Notes under the pieces: generated by a model
Told to the model about the DNA's origin: nothing
Databases searched by the model: none
Seen by the model: only the letters and a program-made list of their open reading frames with translations
Shown here: piece by piece, positions 1-12,600 of the stretch
Position numbering within the stretch: position 1 is the stretch's first letter
Layout of the letters: every line of letters starts with the position of its first letter
Assembly (NCBI RefSeq): GCF_016632365.1
Contig: NZ_JAEPBH010000010.1
Coordinates: 32,956-96,955, forward strand
Direction: 5' to 3'
DNA: 64,000 nucleotides
From: Tenebrionibacter intestinalis
GTDB taxonomy: Bacteria > Pseudomonadota > Gammaproteobacteria > Enterobacterales > Enterobacteriaceae
Position numbers and translations under genes: made by a program

Positions 1-8
1 GGTGTTAC

Positions 9-2291
9 ATGTCCGAGCTTAATGAAAAATTAGCCACAGCCTGGGACGGTTTTACAAAAGGCGAATGGCAGGATGGCGTCAATGTCCGTGACTTCATCCA
101 GAAAAACTATACGCCATATGAAGGCGACGAGTCCTTCCTGGCCGGCGCTACCGATGCAACGACCCGCCTGTGGGATAGCGTTATGGAAGGCGTTAAACTG
201 GAAAACCGCACGCATGCGCCAGTTGACTTCGATACTTCTGTTGCTTCCACCATCACCTCCCACGATGCAGGCTACATCGATCAGCGTCTGGAAAAAATTG
301 TCGGCCTGCAAACGGAAGCGCCGCTCAAGCGCGCCATCATTCCGTTTGGCGGCATCAAAATGGTTGAAGGTTCCTGCAAAGCGTACAACCGCGAACTGGA
401 TCCGCAACTGAAAAAAATCTTCACCGAGTACCGTAAAACCCACAACCAGGGCGTGTTTGACGTTTATACGCCAGACATCCTGCGCTGCCGTAAATCCGGC
501 GTGCTGACCGGCCTGCCGGACGCGTATGGCCGCGGACGTATCATTGGCGACTACCGCCGCGTTGCGCTGTACGGTATCGATTTCCTGATGAAGGACAAGT
601 TCGCGCAGTTCAATTCACTGCAAAACGATCTGGAAAACGGCGTTAATCTGGAATCCACCATTCGCCTGCGTGAAGAGATCGCTGAGCAGCATCGCGCGCT
701 GGGCCAGATTAAAGAGATGGCGGCCAAATATGGCTATGATATCTCCGGCCCGGCCACCACCGCGCAGGAAGCCGTGCAGTGGACATATTTCGGCTATCTG
801 GCCGCCGTTAAGTCACAAAACGGCGCAGCGATGTCCTTCGGCCGCGTATCCAGCTTCCTGGATATCTATATCGAACGTGACCTGAAAGCCGGCAAAATCA
901 CCGAGCAGGACGCCCAGGAAATGATTGACCACCTGGTCATGAAACTGCGTATGGTCCGCTTCCTGCGTACCCCGGAATATGATGAGCTGTTCTCCGGCGA
1001 TCCTATCTGGGCGACAGAATCGGTTGGCGGCATGGGCCTTGATGGCCGTACGCTGGTCACCAAAAACAGCTTCCGTTTCCTGAACACCCTGTACACTATG
1101 GGTCCTTCTCCGGAACCGAACATCACTATTCTGTGGTCTGAAAAACTGCCGCTGAGCTTTAAAAAATTCGCCGCGAAGGTGTCTATCGATACATCGTCTC
1201 TGCAGTATGAGAATGATGATCTGATGCGCCCGGACTTCAATAACGACGACTACGCTATCGCCTGCTGCGTAAGCCCGATGGTTGTCGGTAAGCAAATGCA
1301 GTTCTTCGGCGCCCGTGCAAACCTGGCGAAAACCATGCTGTACGCCATCAACGGCGGCGTGGACGAAAAACTGAAAATGCAGGTTGGTCCGAAAGCCGAA
1401 CCGATTAAAGGCGATGTGCTGAACTATGATGAAGTGATGGATCGTATGGATCACTTCATGGACTGGCTGGCCAAACAGTATGTGACCGCGCTGAACGTGA
1501 TTCACTACATGCATGACAAATACAGCTATGAAGCCTCTCTGATGGCGCTGCACGATCGTGACGTCGTTCGTACGATGGCTTGCGGCATCGCGGGCCTGTC
1601 CGTTGCGGCCGACTCACTGTCTGCTATCAAATACGCTAAAGTGAAGCCGATTCGCGACGAAGACGGTCTGGCTATCGACTTCGAAATTGAAGGCGAATAC
1701 CCGCAGTTCGGTAATAACGACGCTCGCGTTGACGATATGGCCGTTGATCTGGTTGAACGTTTCATGAAGAAAATTCAGAAACTGAAAACCTACCGTGGCG
1801 CAATTCCGACCCAGTCCGTTCTGACTATTACCTCTAACGTGGTTTATGGTAAGAAGACCGGCAACACGCCGGATGGCCGTCGCGCTGGCGCACCGTTCGG
1901 CCCTGGCGCTAACCCGATGCACGGCCGTGACCAGAAAGGCGCTGTCGCCTCTCTGACCTCCGTTGCAAAACTGCCGTTCGCCTACGCGAAAGATGGTATC
2001 TCTTATACCTTCTCTATCGTGCCGAACGCGCTGGGTAAAGACGACGAAGTGCGTAAAACCAACCTTGCGGGCCTGATGGATGGTTACTTCCATCACGAAG
2101 CCAGCATTGAAGGCGGCCAGCACCTGAACGTAAACGTCATGAACCGCGAAATGCTGCTTGACGCAATGGAGCATCCGGAAAAATATCCGCAGTTGACCAT
2201 TCGCGTTTCCGGCTACGCCGTTCGCTTCAACTCGCTGACGAAAGAGCAGCAGCAGGACGTTATCACCCGCACTTTCACCCAGTCCATGTAA
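9..2291 (+). CDS. pflB: Formate acetyltransferase 1 (pyruvate formate-lyase)
   Basis: This glycyl-radical enzyme converts pyruvate and CoA to acetyl-CoA and formate in anaerobic mixed-acid fermentation in the cytosol. The 760-residue product matches the E. coli length and begins [12 protein letters not shown]. The active-site cysteine pair lies in the segment AIACCVSPM at about residues 418-419. The C-terminal motif RVSGYAVRF carries the glycine that holds the radical, near residue 734. The start lies 8 bases into the window, so the promoter region and the formate channel gene focA, which normally precedes it, are outside. A strong terminator follows, and the activating enzyme gene pflA lies 220 bp downstream on the same strand. 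Confidence 0.98.
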   Translation: MSELNEKLATAWDGFTKGEWQDGVNVRDFIQKNYTPYEGDESFLAGATDATTRLWDSVMEGVKLENRTHAPVDFDTSVASTITSHDAGYIDQRLEKIVGLQTEAPLKRAIIPFGGIKMVEGSCKAYNRELDPQLKKIFTEYRKTHNQGVFDVYTPDILRCRKSGVLTGLPDAYGRGRIIGDYRRVALYGIDFLMKDKFAQFNSLQNDLENGVNLESTIRLREEIAEQHRALGQIKEMAAKYGYDISGPATTAQEAVQWTYFGYLAAVKSQNGAAMSFGRVSSFLDIYIERDLKAGKITEQDAQEMIDHLVMKLRMVRFLRTPEYDELFSGDPIWATESVGGMGLDGRTLVTKNSFRFLNTLYTMGPSPEPNITILWSEKLPLSFKKFAAKVSIDTSSLQYENDDLMRPDFNNDDYAIACCVSPMVVGKQMQFFGARANLAKTMLYAINGGVDEKLKMQVGPKAEPIKGDVLNYDEVMDRMDHFMDWLAKQYVTALNVIHYMHDKYSYEASLMALHDRDVVRTMACGIAGLSVAADSLSAIKYAKVKPIRDEDGLAIDFEIEGEYPQFGNNDARVDDMAVDLVERFMKKIQKLKTYRGAIPTQSVLTITSNVVYGKKTGNTPDGRRAGAPFGPGANPMHGRDQKGAVASLTSVAKLPFAYAKDGISYTFSIVPNALGKDDEVRKTNLAGLMDGYFHHEASIEGGQHLNVNVMNREMLLDAMEHPEKYPQLTIRVSGYAVRFNSLTKEQQQDVITRTFTQSM

Positions 2292-2321
2292 TTCACGCTC
2301 TGGCTGAAAAAGCGTAGAATA

Positions 2322-2344
2322 AAGGCCCCATTCGGGGCCTTTTT
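2322..2344 (+). terminator. Rho-independent terminator of pflB
   Basis: An 8-bp GC-rich stem (aaggcccc / ggggcctt) with an attc loop is followed by a run of T. It begins about 30 bp after the pflB stop codon and separates pflB from pflA. Confidence 0.9.
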
Positions 2345-2513
2345 AATATCGTCTGTCGCCGCTGCGCATCAGCGCAGAGCAACGCGCAAACGGGCAGCCT
2401 GCTTTGTCAGCTATCTGTATACTTTGGGTAACTGCCAAAACAGACTCGACACAGCGGAAATTAAGCTGTGCATACACAAGCCCACAGAGGCAACATTTGG
2501 AGATATCACCGCA

Positions 2514-3257
2514 ATGTCAGCAGCTATTGGTCGCATCCACTCATTCGAATCCTGCGGCACCGTAGACGGGCCAGGTATCCGCTTTATCACCTTCTTTCAG
2601 GGCTGCCTGATGCGCTGTCTGTATTGCCACAATCGCGATACCTGGGATACTCACGGCGGCAAGGAAATCACGGTAGAAGAGCTGATGAAGGATGTCGTCA
2701 CCTATCGCCATTTTATGAATGCTTCCGGCGGCGGGGTCACCGCATCCGGCGGTGAGGCAATCTTACAGGCTGAATTTGTACGCGACTGGTTTCGCGCGTG
2801 TAAAAAAGAGGGTATCCACACCTGCCTCGATACCAATGGGTTTGTCCGCCGTTACGATCCGGTCATCGATGAATTGCTGGAGGTTACCGACCTGGTGATG
2901 CTGGATCTCAAGCAAATGAATGACGACGTACATCAGTTACTGGTTGGCGTATCCAACCATCGTACGCTGGAATTTGCCCGTTATCTGGCCGAAAAAGGCA
3001 TTAATACCTGGATACGCTATGTGGTCGTACCCGGCTGGTCAGACGATGACGACTCCGCGCACCGCCTCGGTGAATTTACCCGTGATATGGGTAATGTTGA
3101 GAAAATTGAACTGCTGCCTTATCACGAACTGGGCAAGCATAAATGGGTAGCGATGGGTGAAGAGTACAAGCTTGACGGCGTAAAACCCCCGCCGAAAGAA
3201 ACGATGGAGCGCGTAAAAGGCATACTGGAACAGTATGGTCACAAGGTCATGTATTAA
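2514..3257 (+). CDS. pflA: Pyruvate formate-lyase 1-activating enzyme
   Basis: This radical-SAM enzyme uses a 4Fe-4S cluster and S-adenosylmethionine to place the glycyl radical on PflB. The cluster motif CxxxCxxC is visible as CLMRCLYC near residue 30, followed by the glycine-rich SAM segment [11 protein letters not shown]. The reading frame is open to 2424, but the start at 2514 is chosen because it gives 247 residues (E. coli 246), because the text [19 protein letters not shown] matches the family N-terminus, and because a ggaga ribosome-binding site lies 10 bases upstream. The 2345-2513 gap separates it from the pflB terminator and should hold its own promoter. A terminator follows. Confidence 0.97.
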   Translation: MSAAIGRIHSFESCGTVDGPGIRFITFFQGCLMRCLYCHNRDTWDTHGGKEITVEELMKDVVTYRHFMNASGGGVTASGGEAILQAEFVRDWFRACKKEGIHTCLDTNGFVRRYDPVIDELLEVTDLVMLDLKQMNDDVHQLLVGVSNHRTLEFARYLAEKGINTWIRYVVVPGWSDDDDSAHRLGEFTRDMGNVEKIELLPYHELGKHKWVAMGEEYKLDGVKPPPKETMERVKGILEQYGHKVMY

Positions 3258-3274
3258 CCCCCCTGTTTTAAACT

Positions 3275-3304
3275 AACGGCTGCCGCTTCAGGTAGCCGTT
3301 TTAC
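3275..3304 (+). terminator. Rho-independent terminator of pflA
   Basis: Stem aacggctgcc / ggtagccgtt around a short loop, followed by T residues, starting 18 bp after the pflA stop. Confidence 0.8.
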
Positions 3305-4148
3305 TCTTTGCGCTAAACGTGACTGATGGGGAAGCCGTGCGTTTACTGATGCGCGGGATATGAGTATTTTCAGCCCAATGCGCGTATGGCCGGATGCACA
3401 TCTGACGACAAAAACCGTGGCTACCAGCAGCAACCGGTTTACCAATACCCTCAATGAGTCACCGCAAAGCGCAATTTGCCGGATCTGGCCTGCTTAACCT
3501 GCGCTAACGCTAATGGCGCAGGCGCAAAACGCGGATGTACATACAGGCGATCTGGCGCTTCTGGTTCCTGGTTCGGCATCGCGCAGGGTTAAGTCGCGAT
3601 GCCTTCTGCCAGAGCGCATAAACGATGACGCCATATTTATCAGCAGCATTAAAATCGATACTGCTTGCTGGAAACGCTCCCCGGAACAAAGCGCATTCGG
3701 CTTACGGATTCACAGCATCGCAAACGCTCGCGTCCGTCCCTTTCACGAAAACGATCAGTTACGTCATATCGTCAATGGTATTGTACCCGGTAAGCCCAGC
3801 GGAGAGTGGGACGGAAACTGCACAGGCGAAATTAACGATACCTAACGCACCCTGACAAGGGTCAGCGCAGTACATCATGGTTATAACGCCATTCGGGTCA
3901 GTAAAAGTGTATCGTCACAAGGTTATCCTGACGACGGGGCAAACGGTATACCGAAAGACAAGCGGCGTGGACGCTGCGATACGCTGGCAGGCAATATGTC
4001 CTTCCATCCCAACACGTCCTGTTGCCCACTTATCGCTAACAGCCAAAAGCCGGTGAATGCCTGTCATTTTACTGATATTGCGGGCCGAAGTCGTTCGGCC
4101 CGGCGTTTGTCCACAGACGTTTACCGCTTTCAATAACCGGTCGCGCGC
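3305..4148. other. Gene-free stretch between pflA and ycaD
   Basis: No recognisable gene lies here. Open frames of 70-110 codons occur on both strands (for example 3513-3845 plus and 3915-4133 minus), but none shows a known family, a convincing ribosome-binding site or a conserved domain. In E. coli this gap holds ycaK, ycaN and ycaM, and nothing resembling them can be read here. The only clear structure is the hairpin at 4081-4102. The stretch is probably decayed former coding DNA, which is an inference. Confidence 0.5.
4081..4102. repeat. Perfect 9-bp inverted repeat downstream of ycaD
   Basis: Arms cgggccgaa / ttcggcccg enclose a 4-base loop. It lies 47 bp beyond the 3' end of ycaD (minus strand), so it may end or stabilise that transcript, but no T-run follows on either strand. 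The same 9-bp arms occur at 44395-44416 downstream of artM. Confidence 0.6.
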
Positions 4149-5297
4149 TCAGGCGTGCGCCAGCGGCGTAGGGTGGTGGCCTGCTTTACGCAACAGCGTC
4201 AATAAATAGATAAAAGAGACGCAGGCAAGCATAATGAACAGCAAATTATCGGAGAAATTCTGCATCAGCATGGCCGTCAGCGTCGGCCCCAGCAGGCTGC
4301 CGATGGTATAACTTAACAGCAGGGCCTGACTCATCGCCACCAGTTGATGATGCGCCACTTTCTCACAGGCCCACGCCATCGCGACCGGATATAGCGTAAA
4401 GCCGGCTGCGCCAAGTATAAACAACGCCGGGGCCATCGCAGCCTGACTCAACATTGCCAGACAACCGACAATAACGACGAAAACCTGCACGCGCAGCACC
4501 AGCAGTCTGCCATAGCGATCGGCCAGCCTTCCTATCGGCCACTGGCCAAGTATCCCGGCGCTGACCATCACCGCCATCCAGAAGCCGATGCCGGCATCGC
4601 TGATACCCTGGTGATTCAGCCACAGCGGCATCAGGCCATAAAGCGAACCGAGAACGATACCGGAGATAACGCAGCCATTAACGCCGTGACGCGCCTGACG
4701 CAGCGTCAACATCGGCCAGATACGCGCATTATCATGCGGTTCATCAAGTCGGGACATAATGCGGGTGAACAGCAGCGGCAATATCGCCGCCAGCACCAGC
4801 CCGGTCACCCACGGCAGTACGCTCATAAGTTCGGTCGATAATTTACTGACCATCAACTGGCCTAATACTGTACCAATGTAATAAACCATCATATAGGCCG
4901 CCAGCAGGCGACCACGGCTGCGTGAAGTACCGCTGCACACCAGCGCGCTTTCAACCACAACCCAAATCATTGCGCAACCGACGCCGGCAATAAAGCGCCA
5001 GCTTAGCCAGCTCCAGAATCCCAGCGTAATCCCCAGCCCCACGCAACCTGCGGCGAAAATCAACGAAGCCAGATAATAGCTGCGGTTAAATCCCAGACGT
5101 TTAATCACCCATCCGGCAAAGAAGGTGCCGGCAAGATTACCGGTAAAGTAGGATGAACCGACTATTCCAACCTGCCATGTCGGTATATTTCCATGAGCAA
5201 GCCAGAGCGGAACGAGCGTATTCAATACCGCTATCGCCAGCGTCAAAAGAAGCAGGCCGCAGAGTAACATTTGCACCGATCGGGTATAGATGGTCAT
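4149..5297 (-). CDS. ycaD: Major facilitator superfamily transporter YcaD
   Basis: This predicted inner-membrane MFS permease has 382 residues, equal to E. coli YcaD, and about 12 hydrophobic segments. Typical MFS loop sequences are visible: NRSYYLAS and [15 protein letters not shown] in the N-terminal half, and [19 protein letters not shown] at the start of the second half. The substrate is unknown in the family. It stands alone: pflA converges on it across a gene-free gap, and the next minus-strand gene, serS, is separated by 790 bp. Its usual neighbours ycaC and dmsABC are absent. The ribosome-binding site is weak (acggg). Confidence 0.93.
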   Translation of the reverse strand: MTIYTRSVQMLLCGLLLLTLAIAVLNTLVPLWLAHGNIPTWQVGIVGSSYFTGNLAGTFFAGWVIKRLGFNRSYYLASLIFAAGCVGLGITLGFWSWLSWRFIAGVGCAMIWVVVESALVCSGTSRSRGRLLAAYMMVYYIGTVLGQLMVSKLSTELMSVLPWVTGLVLAAILPLLFTRIMSRLDEPHDNARIWPMLTLRQARHGVNGCVISGIVLGSLYGLMPLWLNHQGISDAGIGFWMAVMVSAGILGQWPIGRLADRYGRLLVLRVQVFVVIVGCLAMLSQAAMAPALFILGAAGFTLYPVAMAWACEKVAHHQLVAMSQALLLSYTIGSLLGPTLTAMLMQNFSDNLLFIMLACVSFIYLLTLLRKAGHHPTPLAHA

Positions 5298-5799
5298 GGG
5301 TATAACCCGTAAGGAAGTTCGAATTTCGTGCGAATCATGACACCGCCGCAGGCGTTGTCAATCCGGCAAAATTTCGCCCTGGTGCGGTTTGCCAGGCAAC
5401 GATAGAAGTTTTTTATCCAGCGCAAGGGAAAAGGAATAATTAATTTTATTATTCTCTTGTTTTTATTAACTTACTGGAAAACGGCTGGGAGAAATATCAG
5501 TAGAAAAATTTCATGAATAAAAGGCATTTTTTTATCGTTTCAGATAGCGTCACCAATACGATAAGTCCCGGTTAGCAGGCGATGGCTACGCCTGTCGTCC
5601 TGTACGGATCATAACAACGCCACGGCCTGCTTATCTCACCAACAGTGCCGGCTTATACCAACGCCTGCGGCACAGCAAAGCCATTATTACTTCGCGGCGC
5701 GCTCGCATCCCGGCCGTCAGCCTGCGGTTTGCCGATTATAACGGGCGCCTTCACCTTGTGGCCCTGAACACGTTAAAAGCGAACAGGCGTGCTAAGCAA

Positions 5800-5825
5800 A
5801 TAAAAAAAGGCCCGGTAAAGGGCCT
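5800..5825 (-). terminator. Rho-independent terminator of serS (distal stem copy)
   Basis: Read on the minus strand, the stem aggccctttaccgggcct is followed by a run of seven T. The same 18-bp stem is repeated at 5967-5984, nearer to serS, without the T-run. The two copies flank the 141-bp element. Confidence 0.85.
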
Positions 5826-5966
5826 CAGTTTGTTGACAAAGAAGGAAAAAACGGGGTTTTTCCTTCTTTGTGGTCAGTAGGCGAAAATCAATGCTTTGAT
5901 TTTCCTTATTTTTTATTGCATTTCATCCATCCTGTCTGCGACAGGATGGGGTTTGTCAGCAGTCTC
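5826..5966. mobile_element. 141-bp terminator-associated repeat element, copy A
   Basis: The first of three full copies in the window. It begins cagtttgttgacaaag and ends gtttgtcagcagtctc. The ends form an imperfect inverted repeat of about 18 bases around the shared core TGACAAA. Inside are three consecutive hairpins: acaaagaaggaaaaa / tttttccttctttgt, gaaaatcaa / ttgattttc and catcctgtc / gacaggatg. It carries no open frame. It is flanked on both sides by identical 18-bp copies of the serS terminator stem (5808-5825 and 5967-5984), which looks like a target duplication. The element family is not one I recognise by name. Confidence 0.8.
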
Positions 5967-5984
5967 AGGCCCGGTAAAGGGCCT
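5967..5984. repeat. Second copy of the serS terminator stem
   Basis: An exact repeat of the 18-bp stem at 5808-5825, lying at the other end of the 141-bp element. It lacks the T-run, so it is probably not an efficient terminator by itself. It is read as the duplicated target of the insertion. Confidence 0.8.
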
Positions 5985-6088
5985 TAAAATAGCATGGTGT
6001 TTATATGAATACTTATTCACAAGCAGGCTTAGCTGACCGGATATTATCCTGTAGGCGCTTTTTAAATAGAATTAAAAAGCACCGTAAG

Positions 6089-7465
<1,377 letters not shown>

Positions 7466-7526
7466 TTACGCGGCAAAATTTTGCTACAGGCCTGAATCGT
7501 CTGGTAACCTTACCGCAACGCCCGCA

Positions 7527-8870
7527 TCAGCGGTAGCGTTTTGTCGGGCTATTTTGATCCTGTTGCGCAAGCCAGGTAAGCTTTTCGCTAATCTTACCTT
7601 CCAGCCCGCGAGTGGTGGGCCGGTAATAACGCGTTTCGGCCATTTCAGGCGGGAAATAACTCTCTCCTGCGGCATAGGCGTTAGGCTCATCATGAGCGTA
7701 GCGATAGGCCTGACCATACCCCATCTCTTTCATCAGCGCCGTGGGCGCGTTGCGCAGATGCGCCGGCACATCATAGTCGGGGCGTTCGCGGGCGTCAGCT
7801 ATCGCCGCTTTAAAAGCGGAATAGACCGCATTACTTTTCGGCGCGCAGGCCAGGTATACTAACGCCTGGGCAATGGCTCTTTCGCCTTCCGCCGGGCCGA
7901 CGCGGGTAAAGCAGTCCCAGGCGGCAATGGCGACCTGCATGGCGCGCGGATCGGCATTGCCCACATCTTCAGAGGCAATGGCTAAGCAGCGGCGCGCGAC
8001 GTATAGCGGATCGCCGCCGGCGCTAATAATCCGCGCATACCAGTACAGCGCGCCATCAGGCGACGAGCCTCGCACCGATTTATGCAATGCCGAAATAAGA
8101 TCGTAAAAGCGGTCGCCTTTATTATCGAAACGGGCGCTGCGTTCACCAGCAATTTCGCTAAGGAGTTCAGGCTTGAGCACCCGCTTACCGCTGATATCCG
8201 CCTCGGCCATATCCGCCATCATTTCCAGCGTATTGAGCGCCCGGCGCGCATCCCCATTGACCAGTTCGGCAATGGCGTGGCGCGTTTCTTCCGTCAGCAC
8301 GATATCCTGTCCGCCGTAGCCGCGCGCGTTATCCCCCATCGCCTGCTCAAGCACCTGTTCTGTTTCTTCAACCGTCAGTGATTTCAGCAGATAAACGCGC
8401 GCGCGCGAAAGCAACGCGGAATTCAGTTCAAATGATGGGTTTTCAGTCGTAGCGCCAATAAAAGTAATAGTGCCGTCTTCAATGTGCGGCAAAAACGCAT
8501 CCTGTTGGCTTTTATTAAAACGGTGTACTTCATCCACAAACAGAATCGTGCGCCTGCCTGCATTGCGGTTCTGGCGCGCGCGCTCAATAGCTTCCCGAAT
8601 CTCTTTTACGCCGGAAGTCACCGCAGAAATACGCTCCACGTCGGCGTTAGCGTAGTGGGCAATAACTTCTGCAAGCGTTGTTTTTCCGGTACCGGGCGGC
8701 CCCCAGAGGATCATGGAGTGAAGATGCCCGGCCTCAATAGCCTTTGGCAAGGGCTTCCCGGGCGCAAGAAGGTGCCGCTGGCCGATATACTGAGAAAGAT
8801 TGACTGGCCGCATACGCGCGGCCAGAGGTTGAAAGCTATTTTCGGAAAAATCGAGCGGCAGGTTACTCAC
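7527..8870 (-). CDS. rarA: Replication-associated recombination protein A (AAA+ ATPase)
   Basis: RarA is a DnaX-like AAA+ ATPase that acts at stalled replication forks. Walker A is GPPGTGKTT near residue 60, Walker B is FVDEVHRF, and sensor 1 is GATTENPSF. The chosen start is GTG at 8870, giving [13 protein letters not shown] (447 residues, as in E. coli), because an AGGA site lies 4-5 bases upstream and overlaps the lolA stop. An in-frame ATG at 8894 would add 8 residues and overlap lolA. The tight link to lolA suggests co-transcription and perhaps translational coupling. Confidence 0.97.
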   Translation of the reverse strand: MSNLPLDFSENSFQPLAARMRPVNLSQYIGQRHLLAPGKPLPKAIEAGHLHSMILWGPPGTGKTTLAEVIAHYANADVERISAVTSGVKEIREAIERARQNRNAGRRTILFVDEVHRFNKSQQDAFLPHIEDGTITFIGATTENPSFELNSALLSRARVYLLKSLTVEETEQVLEQAMGDNARGYGGQDIVLTEETRHAIAELVNGDARRALNTLEMMADMAEADISGKRVLKPELLSEIAGERSARFDNKGDRFYDLISALHKSVRGSSPDGALYWYARIISAGGDPLYVARRCLAIASEDVGNADPRAMQVAIAAWDCFTRVGPAEGERAIAQALVYLACAPKSNAVYSAFKAAIADARERPDYDVPAHLRNAPTALMKEMGYGQAYRYAHDEPNAYAAGESYFPPEMAETRYYRPTTRGLEGKISEKLTWLAQQDQNSPTKRYR

Positions 8871-8877
8871 ACAGTCC

Positions 8878-9489
8878 TCACTGACGTTGGTCATCCACCG
8901 TCACGCCCTGCGGCGGCGTAAAGGTAAACTTTGACGCATCAACGGCGCCGTTTTGCTGGGTTTTAAGCGCATAACTGCTGCGCTGACCATCCTGCTCAAT
9001 GGCGCTGAACTGGTTAATAACACCGCTGCTGCTAACGTTAATTGTAAACTGTTTAAGATTGCCGCCGCCGCTTTTCGGCGTGAGTTCGAAGCTGTCGCCA
9101 TTTTGCCTGATGTTGTACTGCTGCCAGTCGCTGGCCTGATTGCGGGCAATGAGCATAAACGGCGTATTGCTGGTCGCATCTTTAAGCCAGGTGGCCGTCG
9201 CCTGCTCTACAAAGGGGTTATAGAACCACAGCGTTTTGCCGTCGGATACCAGCACGCTTTCGTCCGGTTGCGTCATATGCCAGTTGAACAGATTAGGCCG
9301 CTTGACCCACAGGTCTCCTTGCCCCTCCTGCACAGCGCTCCCACTGGCATCGGTCACTTTTTGCGTAAAGCTGGCGTGGAAACTGTTGACCTTATCCAGA
9401 CGGCTTTTCAGCACGCCTGCGGCATCGGCCCAGGCCTGGCTGACCGCCAGTGAAGAAAACAGGGCGCAGGCAATTGCAATCTTTTTCAT
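8878..9489 (-). CDS. lolA: Outer-membrane lipoprotein carrier protein LolA
   Basis: LolA is the periplasmic chaperone that takes lipoproteins from the LolCDE transporter and delivers them to LolB at the outer membrane. The 203-residue product has the E. coli length and a classical signal peptide ([18 protein letters not shown], cleavage after AWA). The mature part carries the conserved stretches [22 protein letters not shown] and [12 protein letters not shown]. It lies between ftsK and rarA on the minus strand. The 124-bp gap to ftsK contains a GC-rich hairpin (ggcccc / ggggcc near 9508-9522) with no T-run. Confidence 0.98.
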   Translation of the reverse strand: MKKIAIACALFSSLAVSQAWADAAGVLKSRLDKVNSFHASFTQKVTDASGSAVQEGQGDLWVKRPNLFNWHMTQPDESVLVSDGKTLWFYNPFVEQATATWLKDATSNTPFMLIARNQASDWQQYNIRQNGDSFELTPKSGGGNLKQFTINVSSSGVINQFSAIEQDGQRSSYALKTQQNGAVDASKFTFTPPQGVTVDDQRQ

Positions 9490-9612
9490 AGTGTTCCCTT
9501 ATGCAAGGGCCCCTACGGGGGCCTGAGACAGGCAATGTGGCCTGAACACACGCGTAACAACAGCAGAAAAGGCTTATTTTTCCGTCAGTTACTTAACTTT
9601 ACAAACGCGGCC

Positions 9613-12600
9613 TTACTCAAATGGCGGCGGCGCCAGCACCTCACGATTGCCGTTATGGCCCTGCGGGCTGACAATCCCCTGCGCTTCCATTTGTTCAATA
9701 ATACGCGCCGCTCGGTTATAACCAATGCGGAACTGCCGCTGTACGCCGGAAATGGAAGCCTTACGTTTTTCTACAACAAAAGATACTGCCTGATCGAATA
9801 GCGGATCTAACTCCTCGTCGCCGTCAAATCCTCCCGTCCCCCCGTCGCTTTCGCCGTCAGAGGTTATGCCTTCTACATACTGCGGACGACCGCGCGCCTT
9901 CCAGTCCTGCACCACGGCATGCACTTCCTGGTCGCGAACAAACGCGCCGTGTACACGCACCGGCGTGGTTGAGTTCGGCCCTGAATAAAGCATGTCCCCC
10001 ATACCGAGTAACGACTCAGCGCCTCCCTGATCAAGGATAGTACGTGAGTCAATTTTGCTTGATACCGTAAAAGCAATACGCGTTGGGATATTTGCCTTGA
10101 TAAGGCCGGTAATAACGTCAACCGACGGGCGCTGAGTCGCCAGCACCAGATGGATGCCGGCTGCGCGCGCTTTCTGGGCCAGGCGGGCTATCAGTTCTTC
10201 AACTTTTTTGCCTACGGTCATCATCAGATCGGCAAACTCATCCACCAGCACGACGATATAAGGCAATTTTTCCAGCATCGGATGCGTGGCCGCCATGCTA
10301 TCGCCAGGCTTCCAGAACGGATCCGGGATGGGGCGCCCCATGCGCTCTGCTTCCATCACACGCTCGTTATAGCCCGCCAGGTTACGCACGCCAAGCGCCG
10401 ACATCAGCTTATAGCGACGCTCCATTTCATTAACGCTCCAGCGCAGCGCATTTGCCGCATCCTTCATGTCGGTGACGACTTCAGTCAACAGGTGAGGAAT
10501 ACCTTCATAAACCGATAGCTCAAGCATTTTCGGATCGATCATGATAAAGCGCACCTCTTGCGGCGTGGCTTTATACAGCATACTGAGGATCATGGCGTTG
10601 ACCCCCACTGATTTCCCCGAACCGGTTGTCCCGGCCACCAGCAAATGCGGCATTTTTTGCAGATCGGCGACCACCGGTTCCCCGGCGATATCTTTACCCA
10701 GCACGACCGTTAACGGAGAGGGGTTATCGCGGAATTTCTGACAGTCCAGCACTTCCCGCAGATAGACGGTTTGACGATTTTTATTCGGCAGCTCCAGCCC
10801 AACATAGGGTTTGCCCGGGATCACCTCAACCACGCGCACCGCAACAGTAGACAGCGAACGCGCAAGATCCCGCGACAGGTTAGAGATACGGGCCGCCTTC
10901 ACCCCTGGCGCCAGATTCAGCTCAAAGCGGGTTATCACCGGCCCCGGAGAGTAGTTCACAACATCGGCCTTGATGCGAAAATCGGCCAGACGCGCTTCCA
11001 CCAGGCGCGCCATTTGCTCAAGCGCAAACGTATCTACCGGTTCCACTTCCGTCGGCGGTGAAGCCAGAAGATCCAGCGATGGCAGCGGCGTGGTCGGCTT
11101 AACCATTATGCGATCGTCGCCATTACGCATTAAAAACGGATGAATCAGGCTGTCTTGCGGCGACTCAGGCTGCGCTAATTGTTGCTGCGGCTGGGGCGCC
11201 TGGGCTAGCTGATAACCCTGCTGCGCCTGTGCCGGCGGGTGCTGCGGCTGGGGCGCCTGAGCTGGCTGATAATCCTGCTGCGCCTGTGCCGGCGGGCGCT
11301 GCGGCTGGGGCGCCTGGGCTGGCTGATAACCCTGCTGCGCCTGCGCATACTGCGCATCTGAAGACGAGGCGGGTTGCGCGTCATCCTGCCGCTGGGCGCC
11401 ATAACGCGCGTTCTGTTGTTCGGTAAACTGTCGGGACAGCTCAGCCTGTTCCTCGATGAAATTCTCCTGCGCGGCGTTATCATCGGCGCGCATTTCATGT
11501 TGATATCCGTCACCGTAGCGATGCTGCTGTGAGGCGGCGAACTGGCGCGCCAGTTCATTTTGTTCTGAGAGGTCAGCCTCTTCGTCGCTAAGGTATGTCG
11601 CTTGCGTTATATCGGATTCGGCCTGCTGTCGCATACGCTCTTCCATGCGCTGCGACGGTATTTTAATACCAAATGCCGAAGAGGCCAGTTCGCGACGCGT
11701 GGGCACCCTTACCCTGTTCGGGCGCGGCAACTGCGGCCCAATGCCCTCTTTCACCTGCGGCCGAGGCCCTGCTGCGGCGGTAAACACCGGAGCGGCAACC
11801 GCAGCGGCTTTTACGCTTTCACTATGGGTTTGTTCGGCAAACGCCTCATCCGGGGCGGAAGCTGCGGGCAGCGACGATTCCGGACGGGTACTGTGGGCAA
11901 TCTCACGGCTTTCCTGCGCCAGTTGCGCTTCAGCCGGAATCGGTTGATACCAGGCCGCGAGCTGTTCACGCTCGCGCGCGCGTTTCGCTTCCACTTCTTC
12001 AAAATGGTAAAGCGGCGGACGGGCAGGCCTTTCTGGTTCCGATACAGGTTCAGGTTGAACGACCGCTTCAAACGCAGACGACGCAGGCTCGCAACGCCGG
12101 GGAGCTGAGGCCGTCGCTGGCCGGGGTTGCGCCGCAAGCGATTCTGGCGGCGTAGCGTGCGTATATTCGTCTGCCCACGGCGGCGGCACAGGTTGTTCCG
12201 ACACCACCGCCTGCGGCGCAGCGGCGTGAATTACCGACGGGTTTGCCGCAGGCGCGGCGCTCATATCCTTTACCGGCGCTGGCGCCAGCCGGGGTTCTGG
12301 CGTCGAGGTGGCTGGCGCGGTCTGCCGGGCTACAGTTGACGCAATTTCAGGCGCAGGCGCCTGAGCGCCGGGCGCGGTTTCGGCCCACTGCGGCTGCGCC
12401 GCGGTCCCGGTAACGGCGTCTTCACTTAGTTGCGGCTCAGGGATACCTGCAGGCGCTGGCACAGCGCGCGTGCCGGAAAACAGCACATCGTCAGGCGTAG
12501 TCGCGGCACGGGGCGCGTAAAATAGCGGGTCATCCTCGTCGTCCATACGCCTGCCGGAAAAAAGAGCGGCGTCAGTTTTACGGGCCACGGGGTTAACGAA

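Larger units (their letters stand above)
5298..6088. other. Gene-free stretch between ycaD and serS, containing a 141-bp repeat
   Basis: No gene is recognisable. In E. coli ycaC and dmsCBA (dimethyl sulfoxide reductase) lie here, but no molybdopterin or iron-sulfur motif can be read. The ycaD end (5330-5560) is AT-rich and may hold the ycaD promoter. The serS end contains the serS terminator, a complete copy of the 141-bp element and a second copy of the terminator stem. Confidence 0.55.

Noticed and set aside
813..1553. 246-codon open frame antisense to pflB
   Set aside because: It lies wholly inside the strongly conserved pflB gene, is His/Arg-rich in the way that antisense frames of GC-rich genes are, and has no recognisable domain.
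3380..3412. REP-like motif (tggccggatgcacatctgacg)
   Set aside because: Only the first half resembles the REP consensus; no inverted partner or second unit is present.
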